A DNA stretch of 9,950 nt, taken from contig NZ_QOLC01000035.1 in assembly GCF_003333325.1 (NCBI RefSeq), forward strand, positions 1-9,950. Direction: 5' to 3'. A program made the position numbers and the translations under genes. Within the stretch, counting starts at the first letter, position 1, and the number at the start of each line of letters is the position of its first letter. A model generated the notes under the pieces. That model saw only the letters and a program-made list of their open reading frames with translations. It made no database searches and was not told the origin of the DNA. The DNA comes from Candidatus Ulvibacter alkanivorans. GTDB taxonomy: Bacteria > Bacteroidota > Bacteroidia > Flavobacteriales > Flavobacteriaceae. Below, piece by piece: positions 1-7,814 of this stretch.

Positions 1-1
1 T

Positions 2-1303
2 TTAAGCATACTTTACACAAACGCTCAAACCGACCCGAGGATCTATGAGATCATCGATGCGGTATCTGCCGATCGTATTGAGGCAGACATCACGACACTA
101 GCCGGTTTTGGTACAAGAAATACCTTTAGTGACACCATAAGCGACACTCGCGGCATCGGAGCCGCCCGTAGATGGATAAAATCAGAGTTCGAGTCTATTT
201 CTAAGGACTGCGGAAATTGTCTGGACGTATTTTACCAAAAAGACTTTGTAAAAGCTGAAGGAAATCGTAGGGTTCCTAAAGACACATGGATTGTAAACGT
301 CGCTGCGGTACAGAAAGGCACCAAATATCCTAATAGGTATATCATTATGAGTGGTGATATCGATTCCCGAAATAGTGACGGAAGCGACTACACCAAGGAT
401 GCCCCGGGTGCCAACGATAATGCGAGTGGTATGGCGGGTGCCATCGAAGCTGCACGTGTGTTGTCCAAGTATTCGTTCGAAAGCAGTATAGTCTACCTAG
501 GATTAAGCGGTGAAGAACAAGGGCTGTTTGGAGGTAAAGGCTTTGCCGAATACGCCAAGGCACAAGGATGGGAGATCATTGGTGTCTTAAACAACGATAT
601 GATCGGGAATATTGAAGGTGTGGATGGAATTATTAGCAATACCGAATTCAGGATTTTTTCTGAACCCGTTCCTCCTACCGAAACCGATAGAGAACGACAA
701 GCTAGACGCTTCTACGGTGGTGAAGTAGACGGTATCTCACGACAACTGGCACGCTATGTATATACGACCACCAAAACCTATATGCCCGAAATGAAACCAA
801 TGATGATCTACCGACTGGACCGTTTTGGTCGTGGCGGTCACCATCGCCCGTTCAACGATCTTGGATATGCCGGAATTAGAATCATGGAAGCCCATGAAAA
901 TTACACCCAACAACATCAAGACCTGCGAATTGAAGACGGAATAGAATACGGCGATAAACTAAAATTCGTAAACTTCGATTATGCAGCAAAATTAACGGCC
1001 GTCAACGCAATTACTATGGCAAGCTTGGCATGGGCACCTCCGTCTCCTAACGAAGTTGCTATTGGTGGGATCGTAGAGCCTTCGGCCAAATTGAAATGGA
1101 ACAAGGTCGACGGCGCTGTGGGTTACAAGATCTATTGGCGTGATACGACCTCCCCTACTTGGGACTACAGTCGATACGTGGGCGATGTTACCGAATTCAC
1201 CTTAGAAGGTATAGTGATAGACAATTACTTTTTTGGCGTTGCCGCAGTGGGTGCCGATGGTCATGAAAGTGTTGTAGTATTTCCAAATTCCATATTTCGC
1301 TAA
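2..1303 (+). CDS. M28-family metallopeptidase with C-terminal FN3-like domain (5' end outside window)
   Basis: Zinc-dependent exopeptidase of the M28 (aminopeptidase Y/S-like) family, probably exported and releasing amino acids from peptides. The frame is open from base 2, well before the first internal ATG at 347, so the N-terminus and any signal peptide lie outside the window; 433 residues are visible. Motifs in order: SGDIDSR (codons 350-370), GANDNASG with the bridging Asp at 416-418, GEEQGL with the catalytic and ligand Glu codons at 512-517, NNDMIG with Asp at 596-598, and GGHHRPF with the last His ligand at 842-844. From about 1040 to the stop there is a beta-rich segment (KLKWNKVDGAVGYKIYW) that looks like a fibronectin type III domain. 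The first metal ligand, usually His in a G-x-H-x-D-S context, is Asp here (356-358). No type IX secretion tail is evident at the C-terminus. The next gene follows after 46 bases and may be co-transcribed. Family assignment is firm; substrate is not known. Confidence 0.9.
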   Translation, partial: LSILYTNAQTDPRIYEIIDAVSADRIEADITTLAGFGTRNTFSDTISDTRGIGAARRWIKSEFESISKDCGNCLDVFYQKDFVKAEGNRRVPKDTWIVNVAAVQKGTKYPNRYIIMSGDIDSRNSDGSDYTKDAPGANDNASGMAGAIEAARVLSKYSFESSIVYLGLSGEEQGLFGGKGFAEYAKAQGWEIIGVLNNDMIGNIEGVDGIISNTEFRIFSEPVPPTETDRERQARRFYGGEVDGISRQLARYVYTTTKTYMPEMKPMMIYRLDRFGRGGHHRPFNDLGYAGIRIMEAHENYTQQHQDLRIEDGIEYGDKLKFVNFDYAAKLTAVNAITMASLAWAPPSPNEVAIGGIVEPSAKLKWNKVDGAVGYKIYWRDTTSPTWDYSRYVGDVTEFTLEGIVIDNYFFGVAAVGADGHESVVVFPNSIFR

Positions 1304-1349
1304 CCAATTAAAATATAATAACACATTCGTTTTTAGATAATTCCCTCCT

Positions 1350-3005
1350 ATGAAGAATTCCACTTTAATCCTGTCTATTTTTATTTGTTGTTTAGGGGTA
1401 TCAAGTCTTGCCCAAAACTATTCCCGTCAAGACAGCCTGCGTGGTAGTATTACACCGGAACGGGCCTGGTGGAATCTAACACATTACGATCTATCGGTTG
1501 AAGTACATCCCGACAGTAAATTTATTGAAGGTCATAATACCATTTCGTATGAGGTTCTTGATGATCATGATCTTTTACAGCTCGACCTTCAGGCGCCCAT
1601 GAAAATTAGCAAGGTGACTCAATATGGAAAAGAATTACAGTTTGCTTCGGAAGGAAATGCACATTTTATTCAGCTTCCGAAGCAACAAAAAAAAGGATCG
1701 GAACACAAGATCACTGTTCATTTTTCCGGGGAACCGCGCACCGCCAGAAACGCACCCTGGGACGGCGGTTTTTCATGGAAAAAAGATGCCAATGGCAAGC
1801 ATTTTATCGCAACCTCCAACCAAGGTATTGGAGCCAGTATTTGGTGGCCCAATAAAGATCATGCCTACGACGAACCCGATAATGGACTCGATCTTAAAAT
1901 TACGGTTCCAACCGGATTGATGGCTGTCGGGAACGGCAGACTAGTGCAGACCGACCAAACCACCGAAGAAGGCCCAGCAAGCAATACAAAAACCTGGCAT
2001 TGGAAGGTCGTAAATCCCATTAACAACTATGGCGTAAATATTAATATTGGTGATTACGTACATTTTGGAGAAACCTACGAAGGGCTCAATGGCACACTCG
2101 ATATAGACTATTATGTGCTTCGCGACAACAAGGCCAAGGCTGAAGAACAATTTAAACAAGTTCCCATGATGTTCGATGCTTTTGAACATTGGTTTGGCCC
2201 TTATCCTTTTTATGAAGACAGTTTTAAACTCGTGGAAGTGCCTTATTTGGGAATGGAGCATCAAAGTAGTGTGACCTACGGGAATAAGTACATGAATGGC
2301 TATTTAGGGAATGATCTAAGTGGTACCGGCTGGGGCTTGAAATTCGATTTTATTATTATACATGAAGCAGGACATGAGTGGTTTGCAAATAACATAACGC
2401 ACATAGATGTAGCCGATATGTGGATTCACGAAGGATTTACGGCCTATTCTGAAAGTCTTTATCTCGATTATCACTTCGGAAGCGATGCTGCTGCCGAGTA
2501 TGTGATCGGTACCCGTAGGGGCATTCGTAACGACAGTCCAGTTATAGGCGTTTATGAGGTACAGCAAGAAGGAAGTAGCGACATGTACTACAAAGGCGCA
2601 AATATCTTACATACATTAAGACAACTTATTGAAGATGATACCAAGTGGAGAGCGATCTTAAGAGGCTTGAACAAGGAGTTTTATCACCAAACGGTAAGTA
2701 GTGACCAAGTTGAAAAGTATATTAGCAAAGAATCGGGTATCGATCTTACTGAATTCTGGCAACAATACTTACGTACCACAAAGATCCCTAATATTGAATA
2801 CCACGTAAATGGTACTAAGTTGCAGTTTCGATATACCAATATTATCGAAAAATTCGATATGCCTGTGATCGCCATTGTAAATGGCAAGGAGGAATGGATC
2901 TTCCCAACCGATTCATGGAAAACGAAAGAATTTGAAAGCCCGATAAACTCAGTATCAATAAAAAAAGATTTTTATGTGACTTCGGAAAAGATTTCAGAAA
3001 AATAA
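1350..3005 (+). CDS. Secreted M1-family metallopeptidase (aminopeptidase)
   Basis: Zinc aminopeptidase of the gluzincin M1 family, expected to remove N-terminal residues from peptides outside the cytoplasm. Residues 1-21 form a signal peptide with likely cleavage at SLA|QN. The N-terminal beta domain contains the WWPNKDH...DEPDNG segment typical of M1 proteins. The catalytic domain has the exopeptidase motif in variant form, G301-M-E-H304, instead of GAMEN. The zinc site is HEAGH (H338, E339, H342) with the third ligand E361 after the standard 18-residue gap, and Y413 in a Y-x-K-G motif is the likely transition-state tyrosine. At 551 residues it lacks the large C-terminal helical domain of the ~850-residue M1 enzymes, ending in a short beta segment. 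The ATG at 1350 is chosen because it gives the signal peptide; no Shine-Dalgarno or -7 element is seen in the 46-base gap upstream, consistent with read-through from the M28 gene. Confidence 0.93.
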   Translation: MKNSTLILSIFICCLGVSSLAQNYSRQDSLRGSITPERAWWNLTHYDLSVEVHPDSKFIEGHNTISYEVLDDHDLLQLDLQAPMKISKVTQYGKELQFASEGNAHFIQLPKQQKKGSEHKITVHFSGEPRTARNAPWDGGFSWKKDANGKHFIATSNQGIGASIWWPNKDHAYDEPDNGLDLKITVPTGLMAVGNGRLVQTDQTTEEGPASNTKTWHWKVVNPINNYGVNINIGDYVHFGETYEGLNGTLDIDYYVLRDNKAKAEEQFKQVPMMFDAFEHWFGPYPFYEDSFKLVEVPYLGMEHQSSVTYGNKYMNGYLGNDLSGTGWGLKFDFIIIHEAGHEWFANNITHIDVADMWIHEGFTAYSESLYLDYHFGSDAAAEYVIGTRRGIRNDSPVIGVYEVQQEGSSDMYYKGANILHTLRQLIEDDTKWRAILRGLNKEFYHQTVSSDQVEKYISKESGIDLTEFWQQYLRTTKIPNIEYHVNGTKLQFRYTNIIEKFDMPVIAIVNGKEEWIFPTDSWKTKEFESPINSVSIKKDFYVTSEKISEK

Positions 3006-3127
3006 TATTGACGCTTCTAGCATAAGTTGCTCGACTTAAAATGATGGGACCTTTCTTTGATTGACTAAAAGGAACTATACTCAACTTTTTTCAAGCTCCC
3101 TAAAACTAAAAAACTTTATAAAATCCC

Positions 3128-3135
3128 TATCTTTA
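3128..3135 (+). promoter_or_regulatory. Putative -7 promoter element (TATCTTTA) for the PD40-amidohydrolase gene
   Basis: TATCTTTA matches the Bacteroidota -7 consensus TAnnTTTG at all but the last base and ends 24 bases before the ATG at 3160. The same octamer precedes two other plus-strand genes in this window at similar distance. No clear TTG -33 element is visible at the usual spacing. The rest of the 154-base gap (3006-3159) holds only weak hairpins and nothing else I can name. Confidence 0.45.
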
Positions 3136-3159
3136 AAACTTAATTAAATCCGCTAGACC

Positions 3160-6100
3160 ATGCGCTTACTCTGTACGCTACTTTGCTTTTCGATCACACT
3201 AATAGTATCAGCCCAAAAAAAGGACAAGAAAAAATCAGATGAAGACACCACATGGGATGTTGCTGCCCCGGGAGATGACTTCAATTTTAAGACCCATCGT
3301 TTTACGACCAATGAAGGGACATGGATGAATCTAGATGTAAGTCCGGACGGACAAACCATCGTCTTCGATATGTTAGGTGATATTTACACAATACCCATAA
3401 ACGGAGGCAAGGCGACCCCTATACGAACCGGAATACCGTTCGAAGTTCAACCCCGATTTAGTCCAGACGGACAGAAAATCTCTTTTACCAGTGATGCGGG
3501 TGGAGGCGACAATATATGGGTAATGAATCGAGACGGAAGCAATGCCACGCAAATCACCAAAGAAGACTTTAGATTACTTAATAATGCGGTGTGGATGCCC
3601 GACGGGAATTTTCTAATTGCACGCAAACATTTTACTTCCGGAAGAAGTTTAGGTGCCGGTGAAATGTGGCAGTATCACATTACAGGTGGCAGTGGTTTAC
3701 AACTTACCAAACGTAAGAACGACCAACAAGATGTAAACGAACCCTTTGTATCGCCAGACGGAAAATACTTGTACTACAGTGAAGATATGTATCCTGGTGG
3801 ATTCTTTCAGTACAATAAAGATCCAAACGATCAAATCTATGCGATTAAACGCTATGAATTCGAAACAGGTGAAACACAAACTGTCACAGGAGGCCCCGGA
3901 GGGGCTGCAAGACCGGTCGTTTCAAGAGATGGAAAAAAACTCGCGTTCGTAAAAAGGGTGCGAACGAAAAGTGTGCTTTACATTCATGATCTTGAAACTG
4001 GTGAAGAATACCCTATTTTTGATGATCTGGACAAAGACCAACAAGAAGCTTGGGCAATCTTTGGAGTCTACCCAAATTTTAATTGGATGCCCAACAATAC
4101 CGAGCTCGTATTTTGGAGTGGTGGTAAGTTTCATAAGATCGACATTAATTCTCTGGCGGTCACCAATATACCTTTTACAGTCGATGTCGCTATAGATTTA
4201 GCAGAAACAGTACACTTTAATAGTCCCATAAAGAACGATACGTTTACACCCAAGGTTATTCGACATTTGGTTACTTCTCCTAACGGAAAAATGATTATAT
4301 TTAATGCTTTGGGTTACCTCTGGAAAAAAGAACTTCCAAATGGAACTCCTACAAGATTAACAAACGGCACCGATTTTGAGTTCGAACCAACATTCTCCCC
4401 AGACGGAAGCACTATTGCTTACGTCACTTGGAACGATCTTGAGAAAGGTGCCATTTTTACGATACCTACCACAGGTGGAACACCCTCAAAAATAACCGAC
4501 TCCAAAGGAATTTACCGTACTCCTTCCTATTCCTCGAATGGAAGAACACTTGTTTTCAGAAAAGAGAGCGGGAATACCGATCAAGGCTTTACCTACACAA
4601 AAAATCCCGGGATCTATACTCTTAACCTTACAAGTGGAGTACATAAAAAAGTTACAGATAATGGCGAATACCCAATGTTTAGTAAGGACGATAAACGTAT
4701 TTTCCTACAAACGGGTGGCACTTACTTTGGAGAACTTACCAAAAAATTGATCAGTGTTAATCTTGATGGCGAAGACCTAAAAGAGCATGTTACTTCTAAA
4801 TATGCGAATAGACTTATCCCCAGCCCAGATAATGAGTGGATCGCATTTACCAATCTTCATAAGGTATTTATAGCACCTTTGGTAATGAATGGAAAAACCA
4901 TTGACTTGGACAACAAATCGAATTTTGTTCCGGTATCGCAAATTGCGAAGGATGCTGGTATCAACATTCATTGGTCGCCAAACAGTAATAAAGTGATGTG
5001 GACGCTTGGAGATGAGTACTTTTCGAATGAACTAAAAAATAGATTTACTTTCCTACCGGGATCACCAGAAGAAGTTCCGGACATTACAACCGAAGGTATT
5101 AAAATTGGCCTCACCGCAGCGGTCGATAAGCCCAATGGGAAAATAGCATTTACAAATGCACGCATTATTACCATGGAAGATGATGGGGTCATAGAAAACG
5201 GAAGTATCCTTATTGAGCAAAATATTATTAAAAAGATTGGAGCCGATATTTCAATTCCTGCAGATGCAAAGGTTTACGACTTGCAAGGCAAGACAATTAT
5301 GCCGGGCATGGTAGATGCACACGCACACATTGGTGCATTTCGCTATGGACTCACTACACAGCAAAATTGGCAATTCATGGCCAATTTAGCCTATGGAGTG
5401 ACCACGGCTCACGATCCGTCTGCCAATACAGAAACTGTATTTTCTTTATCCGAATTACAAAAGGCCGGATACCTTGTGGGGCCCCGCTTGTATTCTACAG
5501 GTTTTATACTGTATGGAGCCGATGGAGACTTTAAAGCACTGATCAACAGCCTGGAAGATGCTCGAAGCAGCATTCGTAGAACAAAGGCATTCGGTGCTAA
5601 AAGTGTAAAGAGTTACAATCAGCCACGCCGAGAACAACGACAACAAGTACTGCAAGCCGCTAGAGAAATGGAGATCAATGTAGTACCTGAAGGTGGATCA
5701 ACATTTTATCACAACATCTCAATGGTGATCGATGGGCACACAGGTATCGAACATAACATTCCTATTGCTCCGGTTTATAAAGATGTACTGGAAATTTGGG
5801 GGAAAAGTGGAACCGGTTATACACCTACACTTATCGTAAATTACGGTGGTCTTAATGGAGAGTATTTTTATTACCAACGTGATAATGTTTGGGAAAACGA
5901 GAAATTACTCACGTTTACGCCGCGATCTGTAATAGATAGCCGATCGCGTCATCGCACTATGGTGCCGCAGGAAGAATATGAGAATGGGCATATATTGGTA
6001 TCAAAGACCGCTAAAGCCTTGAGCGATGCCGGCGTAAAAGTAAATATGGGTGCCCATGGTCAACTTCAAGGATTGGGAGCACACTGGGAGACTTGGATGC

Positions 6101-6453
6101 TCGCGCAAGGGGGAATGAGCAATCTAGAAGCACTTAAAGCCGCAACTATAAACGCTGCCGAATACATTGGGGCCGGTGCAGATATTGGATCCCTCAAAGA
6201 AGGTAAAATGGCGGATCTAATTATTCTAAATGCGAATCCGTTAGATGCTATTGAAAATACTCGGCAGATTGAAATGGTTATGGCCAATGGGCGATTGTAT
6301 GATGCCAACACCATGAATGAAATTGGTAACCGAACTAAAGAGCGACTTCCATTTTGGTGGGAAGCCAACAATTACAATCAGGCATTCCCTTGGCACCAAT
6401 CATCGCAAGGATTTATGCATGCCGGCTGTGGTTGTCATGTAGGACTTGATTAG
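3160..6453 (+). CDS. Exported PD40 beta-propeller/amidohydrolase fusion protein
   Basis: Very large (1097 residues) exported protein joining a TolB-like propeller to an amidohydrolase barrel. Residues 1-18 are a signal peptide (VSA|QKK). PD40 blades repeat from about 45 to 650, marked by S-P-D-G-type motifs near residues 61, 101, 198, 255, 373, 413 and 458 plus weaker ones; this is enough for one large or two smaller propellers. From about 660 (KIAFTNARIITMEDDG) to about 1050 is a COG1228-like (imidazolonepropionase/prolidase-like) amidohydrolase: D-A-H721-A-H723 on strand 1, candidate bridging K817 in VKSY, GIEH865N, and the closing GSLKEGKMADLIIL. The expected strand-5 His position appears to be E844 (VVPEGGS), and the expected strand-8 Asp appears to be H966 (MGAHGQ), followed by H975. 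The protein ends in HAGCGCH, a possible metal-binding tail. The likely role is hydrolysis of a cyclic amide, N-acyl amino acid or dipeptide outside the cytoplasm; the substrate cannot be told. Domain calls are secure, chemistry is not. Confidence 0.92.
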   Translation: MRLLCTLLCFSITLIVSAQKKDKKKSDEDTTWDVAAPGDDFNFKTHRFTTNEGTWMNLDVSPDGQTIVFDMLGDIYTIPINGGKATPIRTGIPFEVQPRFSPDGQKISFTSDAGGGDNIWVMNRDGSNATQITKEDFRLLNNAVWMPDGNFLIARKHFTSGRSLGAGEMWQYHITGGSGLQLTKRKNDQQDVNEPFVSPDGKYLYYSEDMYPGGFFQYNKDPNDQIYAIKRYEFETGETQTVTGGPGGAARPVVSRDGKKLAFVKRVRTKSVLYIHDLETGEEYPIFDDLDKDQQEAWAIFGVYPNFNWMPNNTELVFWSGGKFHKIDINSLAVTNIPFTVDVAIDLAETVHFNSPIKNDTFTPKVIRHLVTSPNGKMIIFNALGYLWKKELPNGTPTRLTNGTDFEFEPTFSPDGSTIAYVTWNDLEKGAIFTIPTTGGTPSKITDSKGIYRTPSYSSNGRTLVFRKESGNTDQGFTYTKNPGIYTLNLTSGVHKKVTDNGEYPMFSKDDKRIFLQTGGTYFGELTKKLISVNLDGEDLKEHVTSKYANRLIPSPDNEWIAFTNLHKVFIAPLVMNGKTIDLDNKSNFVPVSQIAKDAGINIHWSPNSNKVMWTLGDEYFSNELKNRFTFLPGSPEEVPDITTEGIKIGLTAAVDKPNGKIAFTNARIITMEDDGVIENGSILIEQNIIKKIGADISIPADAKVYDLQGKTIMPGMVDAHAHIGAFRYGLTTQQNWQFMANLAYGVTTAHDPSANTETVFSLSELQKAGYLVGPRLYSTGFILYGADGDFKALINSLEDARSSIRRTKAFGAKSVKSYNQPRREQRQQVLQAAREMEINVVPEGGSTFYHNISMVIDGHTGIEHNIPIAPVYKDVLEIWGKSGTGYTPTLIVNYGGLNGEYFYYQRDNVWENEKLLTFTPRSVIDSRSRHRTMVPQEEYENGHILVSKTAKALSDAGVKVNMGAHGQLQGLGAHWETWMLAQGGMSNLEALKAATINAAEYIGAGADIGSLKEGKMADLIILNANPLDAIENTRQIEMVMANGRLYDANTMNEIGNRTKERLPFWWEANNYNQAFPWHQSSQGFMHAGCGCHVGLD

Positions 6454-6686
6454 TATCAAGCTATACCAATGCCTGCCTATTAGTTTTTTTTAAAGATTGT
6501 TTTCCTTTTTTCTTCGGAATTGGGGTAATCGCTACGCTTGTATTTGGTTGGGCAATTGGAAGTATTATTCACGCTACCGTTACAGCGGCACTAAGCTTTC
6601 TTTGCTATCAATTTTGGAGAATCAATGGTTCAACTTTAAAGCATGAAATCGTAAATACATTAAGATCCAAAATTCATTATCTTTAA
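6450..6686 (+). pseudogene. Possible gene remnant: start-less ORF with a membrane-like segment
   Basis: The 254-base gap between the amidohydrolase and hydrolase genes (6454-6707) contains a frame open for 78 codons, ending with TAA at 6684-6686. Its translation has a long hydrophobic run (GIGVIATLVFGWAIGSIIHA and on to LSFLCYQFW) followed by a basic, polar tail (STLKHEIVNTLRSKIH), the profile of a small membrane protein. No ATG, GTG or TTG occurs in frame before the hydrophobic run, and the frame overlaps the upstream stop codon. Two poly-T runs (6484-6491 and 6506-6511) lie where the N-terminus should be. I read it as the decayed 3' end of a small membrane-protein gene; a chance open frame in AT-rich DNA, or use of a rare start such as the ATT at 6519, are alternatives. 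The family is not recognised. Confidence 0.3.
6678..6685 (+). promoter_or_regulatory. Putative -7 promoter element (TATCTTTA) for the S33 hydrolase gene
   Basis: TATCTTTA ends 22 bases before the ATG at 6708 and is identical to the elements at 3128 and 8620. It overlaps the stop of the start-less ORF. A convincing -33 TTG is not seen. Assigned from the known Bacteroidota consensus TAnnTTTG and from recurrence in this window. Confidence 0.45.
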
Positions 6687-6707
6687 TCAATAAATTGAAT
6701 TTCAAAT

Positions 6708-7766
6708 ATGAAAAAACCGATACTCTTACTCGTATGCCTTGCCATGTTCATGGCATGCGAAACCAAAACTAGCAACCAAACAGAACAACCAACTGAAACA
6801 GAAGTCGACTATTGGTCATTCGAGGGTCGAGACGACCAATTTACCGGTGGTATTAAAATGATCCCGGTAGAAACCCCCTCCGGAACTTTTAATGTGTATA
6901 CCAAAAGAGTGGGTAATAATCCAAAGATCAAAGTATTGCTCCTGCATGGCGGGCCCGGAATGACCCATGAGATCTACGAATGTTTCGACGGTTATTTTCC
7001 GCAGGAAGGGATCGAATATTACTACTACGACCAACTTGGAAGCTATTATAGCGATCAACCGGAGGACATGAGCCTATGGGACACCGAGCGCTTTGTAGAA
7101 GAAGTTGAACAGGTTAGAAAGGCATTGAACCTAACCAATGATAATTTTTATTTGTTCGGACAATCATGGGGTGGAATTCTTGCGTTAGAATATGCGTTGA
7201 AGTACCAAGATAACTTAAAAGGCTTGATCATTTCAAATATGGTTCCGTCCATACCCGATTACATCACTTATAATGAAGAAGTGTTGGCGCCTCAACTCGA
7301 TCCGGAGGTGTTAGATGAGATCATGAAATACGAAGCGGCCGAAGATTATGGCAATGAACGATATTTAGAACTTATCGTAAATAATTATTATCCCAAGCAT
7401 GTAATTCGAATGCCTGTGGAAGAGTGGCCCAATTCGCTAAATCGAGGCTTTAGTCATCTAAATCCCGATGTATATGTAACCATGCAAGGGCCAAGTGAAT
7501 TTGGGATTAAGGGCGATGCTACTTTAAAAAATTGGAATGTTAAAGATAGACTGAAAGAAATAGAAGTTCCTACGTTATCAATCGGGGCTACTTACGATAC
7601 AATGGATCCTGAACAGATGAAATGGATGGCCAATGAAGTACAGCACGGTCGTTTTCATCTTTGTCCCAATGGTAGTCATTTATCGCAGTACGATGATCAA
7701 AAAACCTTCTTTTCAGGCTTGATCGACTTTATAAAGGATGTAGATGATGGCAACTTTAAAAAATAA
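6708..7766 (+). CDS. Lipoprotein alpha/beta hydrolase, proline iminopeptidase (S33) type
   Basis: Serine hydrolase of the alpha/beta fold resembling proline iminopeptidases, which release N-terminal residues such as proline from peptides. The N-terminus is a lipoprotein signal (MKKPILLLVCLAMFMAC) with lipobox cysteine C17, so the enzyme should be membrane anchored on the periplasmic or surface side, unlike the cytoplasmic forms of the family. The oxyanion motif HGGPG is at H80-G84, the nucleophile elbow GQSWGG puts the catalytic serine at S153, the acid is probably D297 (GATYD), and the base is H324 (NGSH). At 352 residues it is of ordinary length for the family. The start is set by the lipobox. 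A hairpin begins two bases after the stop. The preceding exported peptidase genes suggest a shared role in peptide use, but this is context only. An esterase or other amidase activity cannot be excluded, because S33 members vary in substrate. Confidence 0.9.
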   Translation: MKKPILLLVCLAMFMACETKTSNQTEQPTETEVDYWSFEGRDDQFTGGIKMIPVETPSGTFNVYTKRVGNNPKIKVLLLHGGPGMTHEIYECFDGYFPQEGIEYYYYDQLGSYYSDQPEDMSLWDTERFVEEVEQVRKALNLTNDNFYLFGQSWGGILALEYALKYQDNLKGLIISNMVPSIPDYITYNEEVLAPQLDPEVLDEIMKYEAAEDYGNERYLELIVNNYYPKHVIRMPVEEWPNSLNRGFSHLNPDVYVTMQGPSEFGIKGDATLKNWNVKDRLKEIEVPTLSIGATYDTMDPEQMKWMANEVQHGRFHLCPNGSHLSQYDDQKTFFSGLIDFIKDVDDGNFKK

Positions 7767-7768
7767 AA

Positions 7769-7792
7769 AAGACCCTATGAAAATAGGGTCTT
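7769..7792. terminator. Hairpin terminator between convergent genes
   Basis: A perfect 10-base-pair stem (AAGACCCTAT / ATAGGGTCTT) with a GAAA tetraloop lies between the stop codons of the plus-strand hydrolase (7766) and the minus-strand fasciclin gene (7815). On the minus strand the stem is followed by TTTT-A-TTTTTT, a classic intrinsic terminator. On the plus strand the downstream bases are only moderately T-rich, so it works best for the fasciclin transcript and perhaps in both directions. Confidence 0.88.
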
Positions 7793-7814
7793 GATCAATT
7801 TTATTGAGAAGCTA

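Noticed and set aside
347..1303. Reading the M28 gene as starting at the ATG at 347
   Set aside because: The same frame is open and protein-like back to base 2, and the ATG falls inside a conserved core strand just before SGDID, so the gene is truncated by the window edge.
1624..1920. 98-codon overlapping frame inside the M1 peptidase gene
   Set aside because: Lies wholly within a well-supported coding sequence, lacks recognisable motifs and has shadow-like composition.
3013..3110. Possible terminator after the M1 gene (weak stems around TAAGTT/GACTTA and CCTTT/AAAGG)
   Set aside because: Stems are 5-6 base pairs and not followed by a T-run in the right place.
6445..6460. Small hairpin CTTGAT/ATCAAG overlapping the amidohydrolase stop codon as a terminator
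   Set aside because: The stem is only 6 base pairs and the poly-T run is about 24 bases away, too far for an intrinsic terminator.
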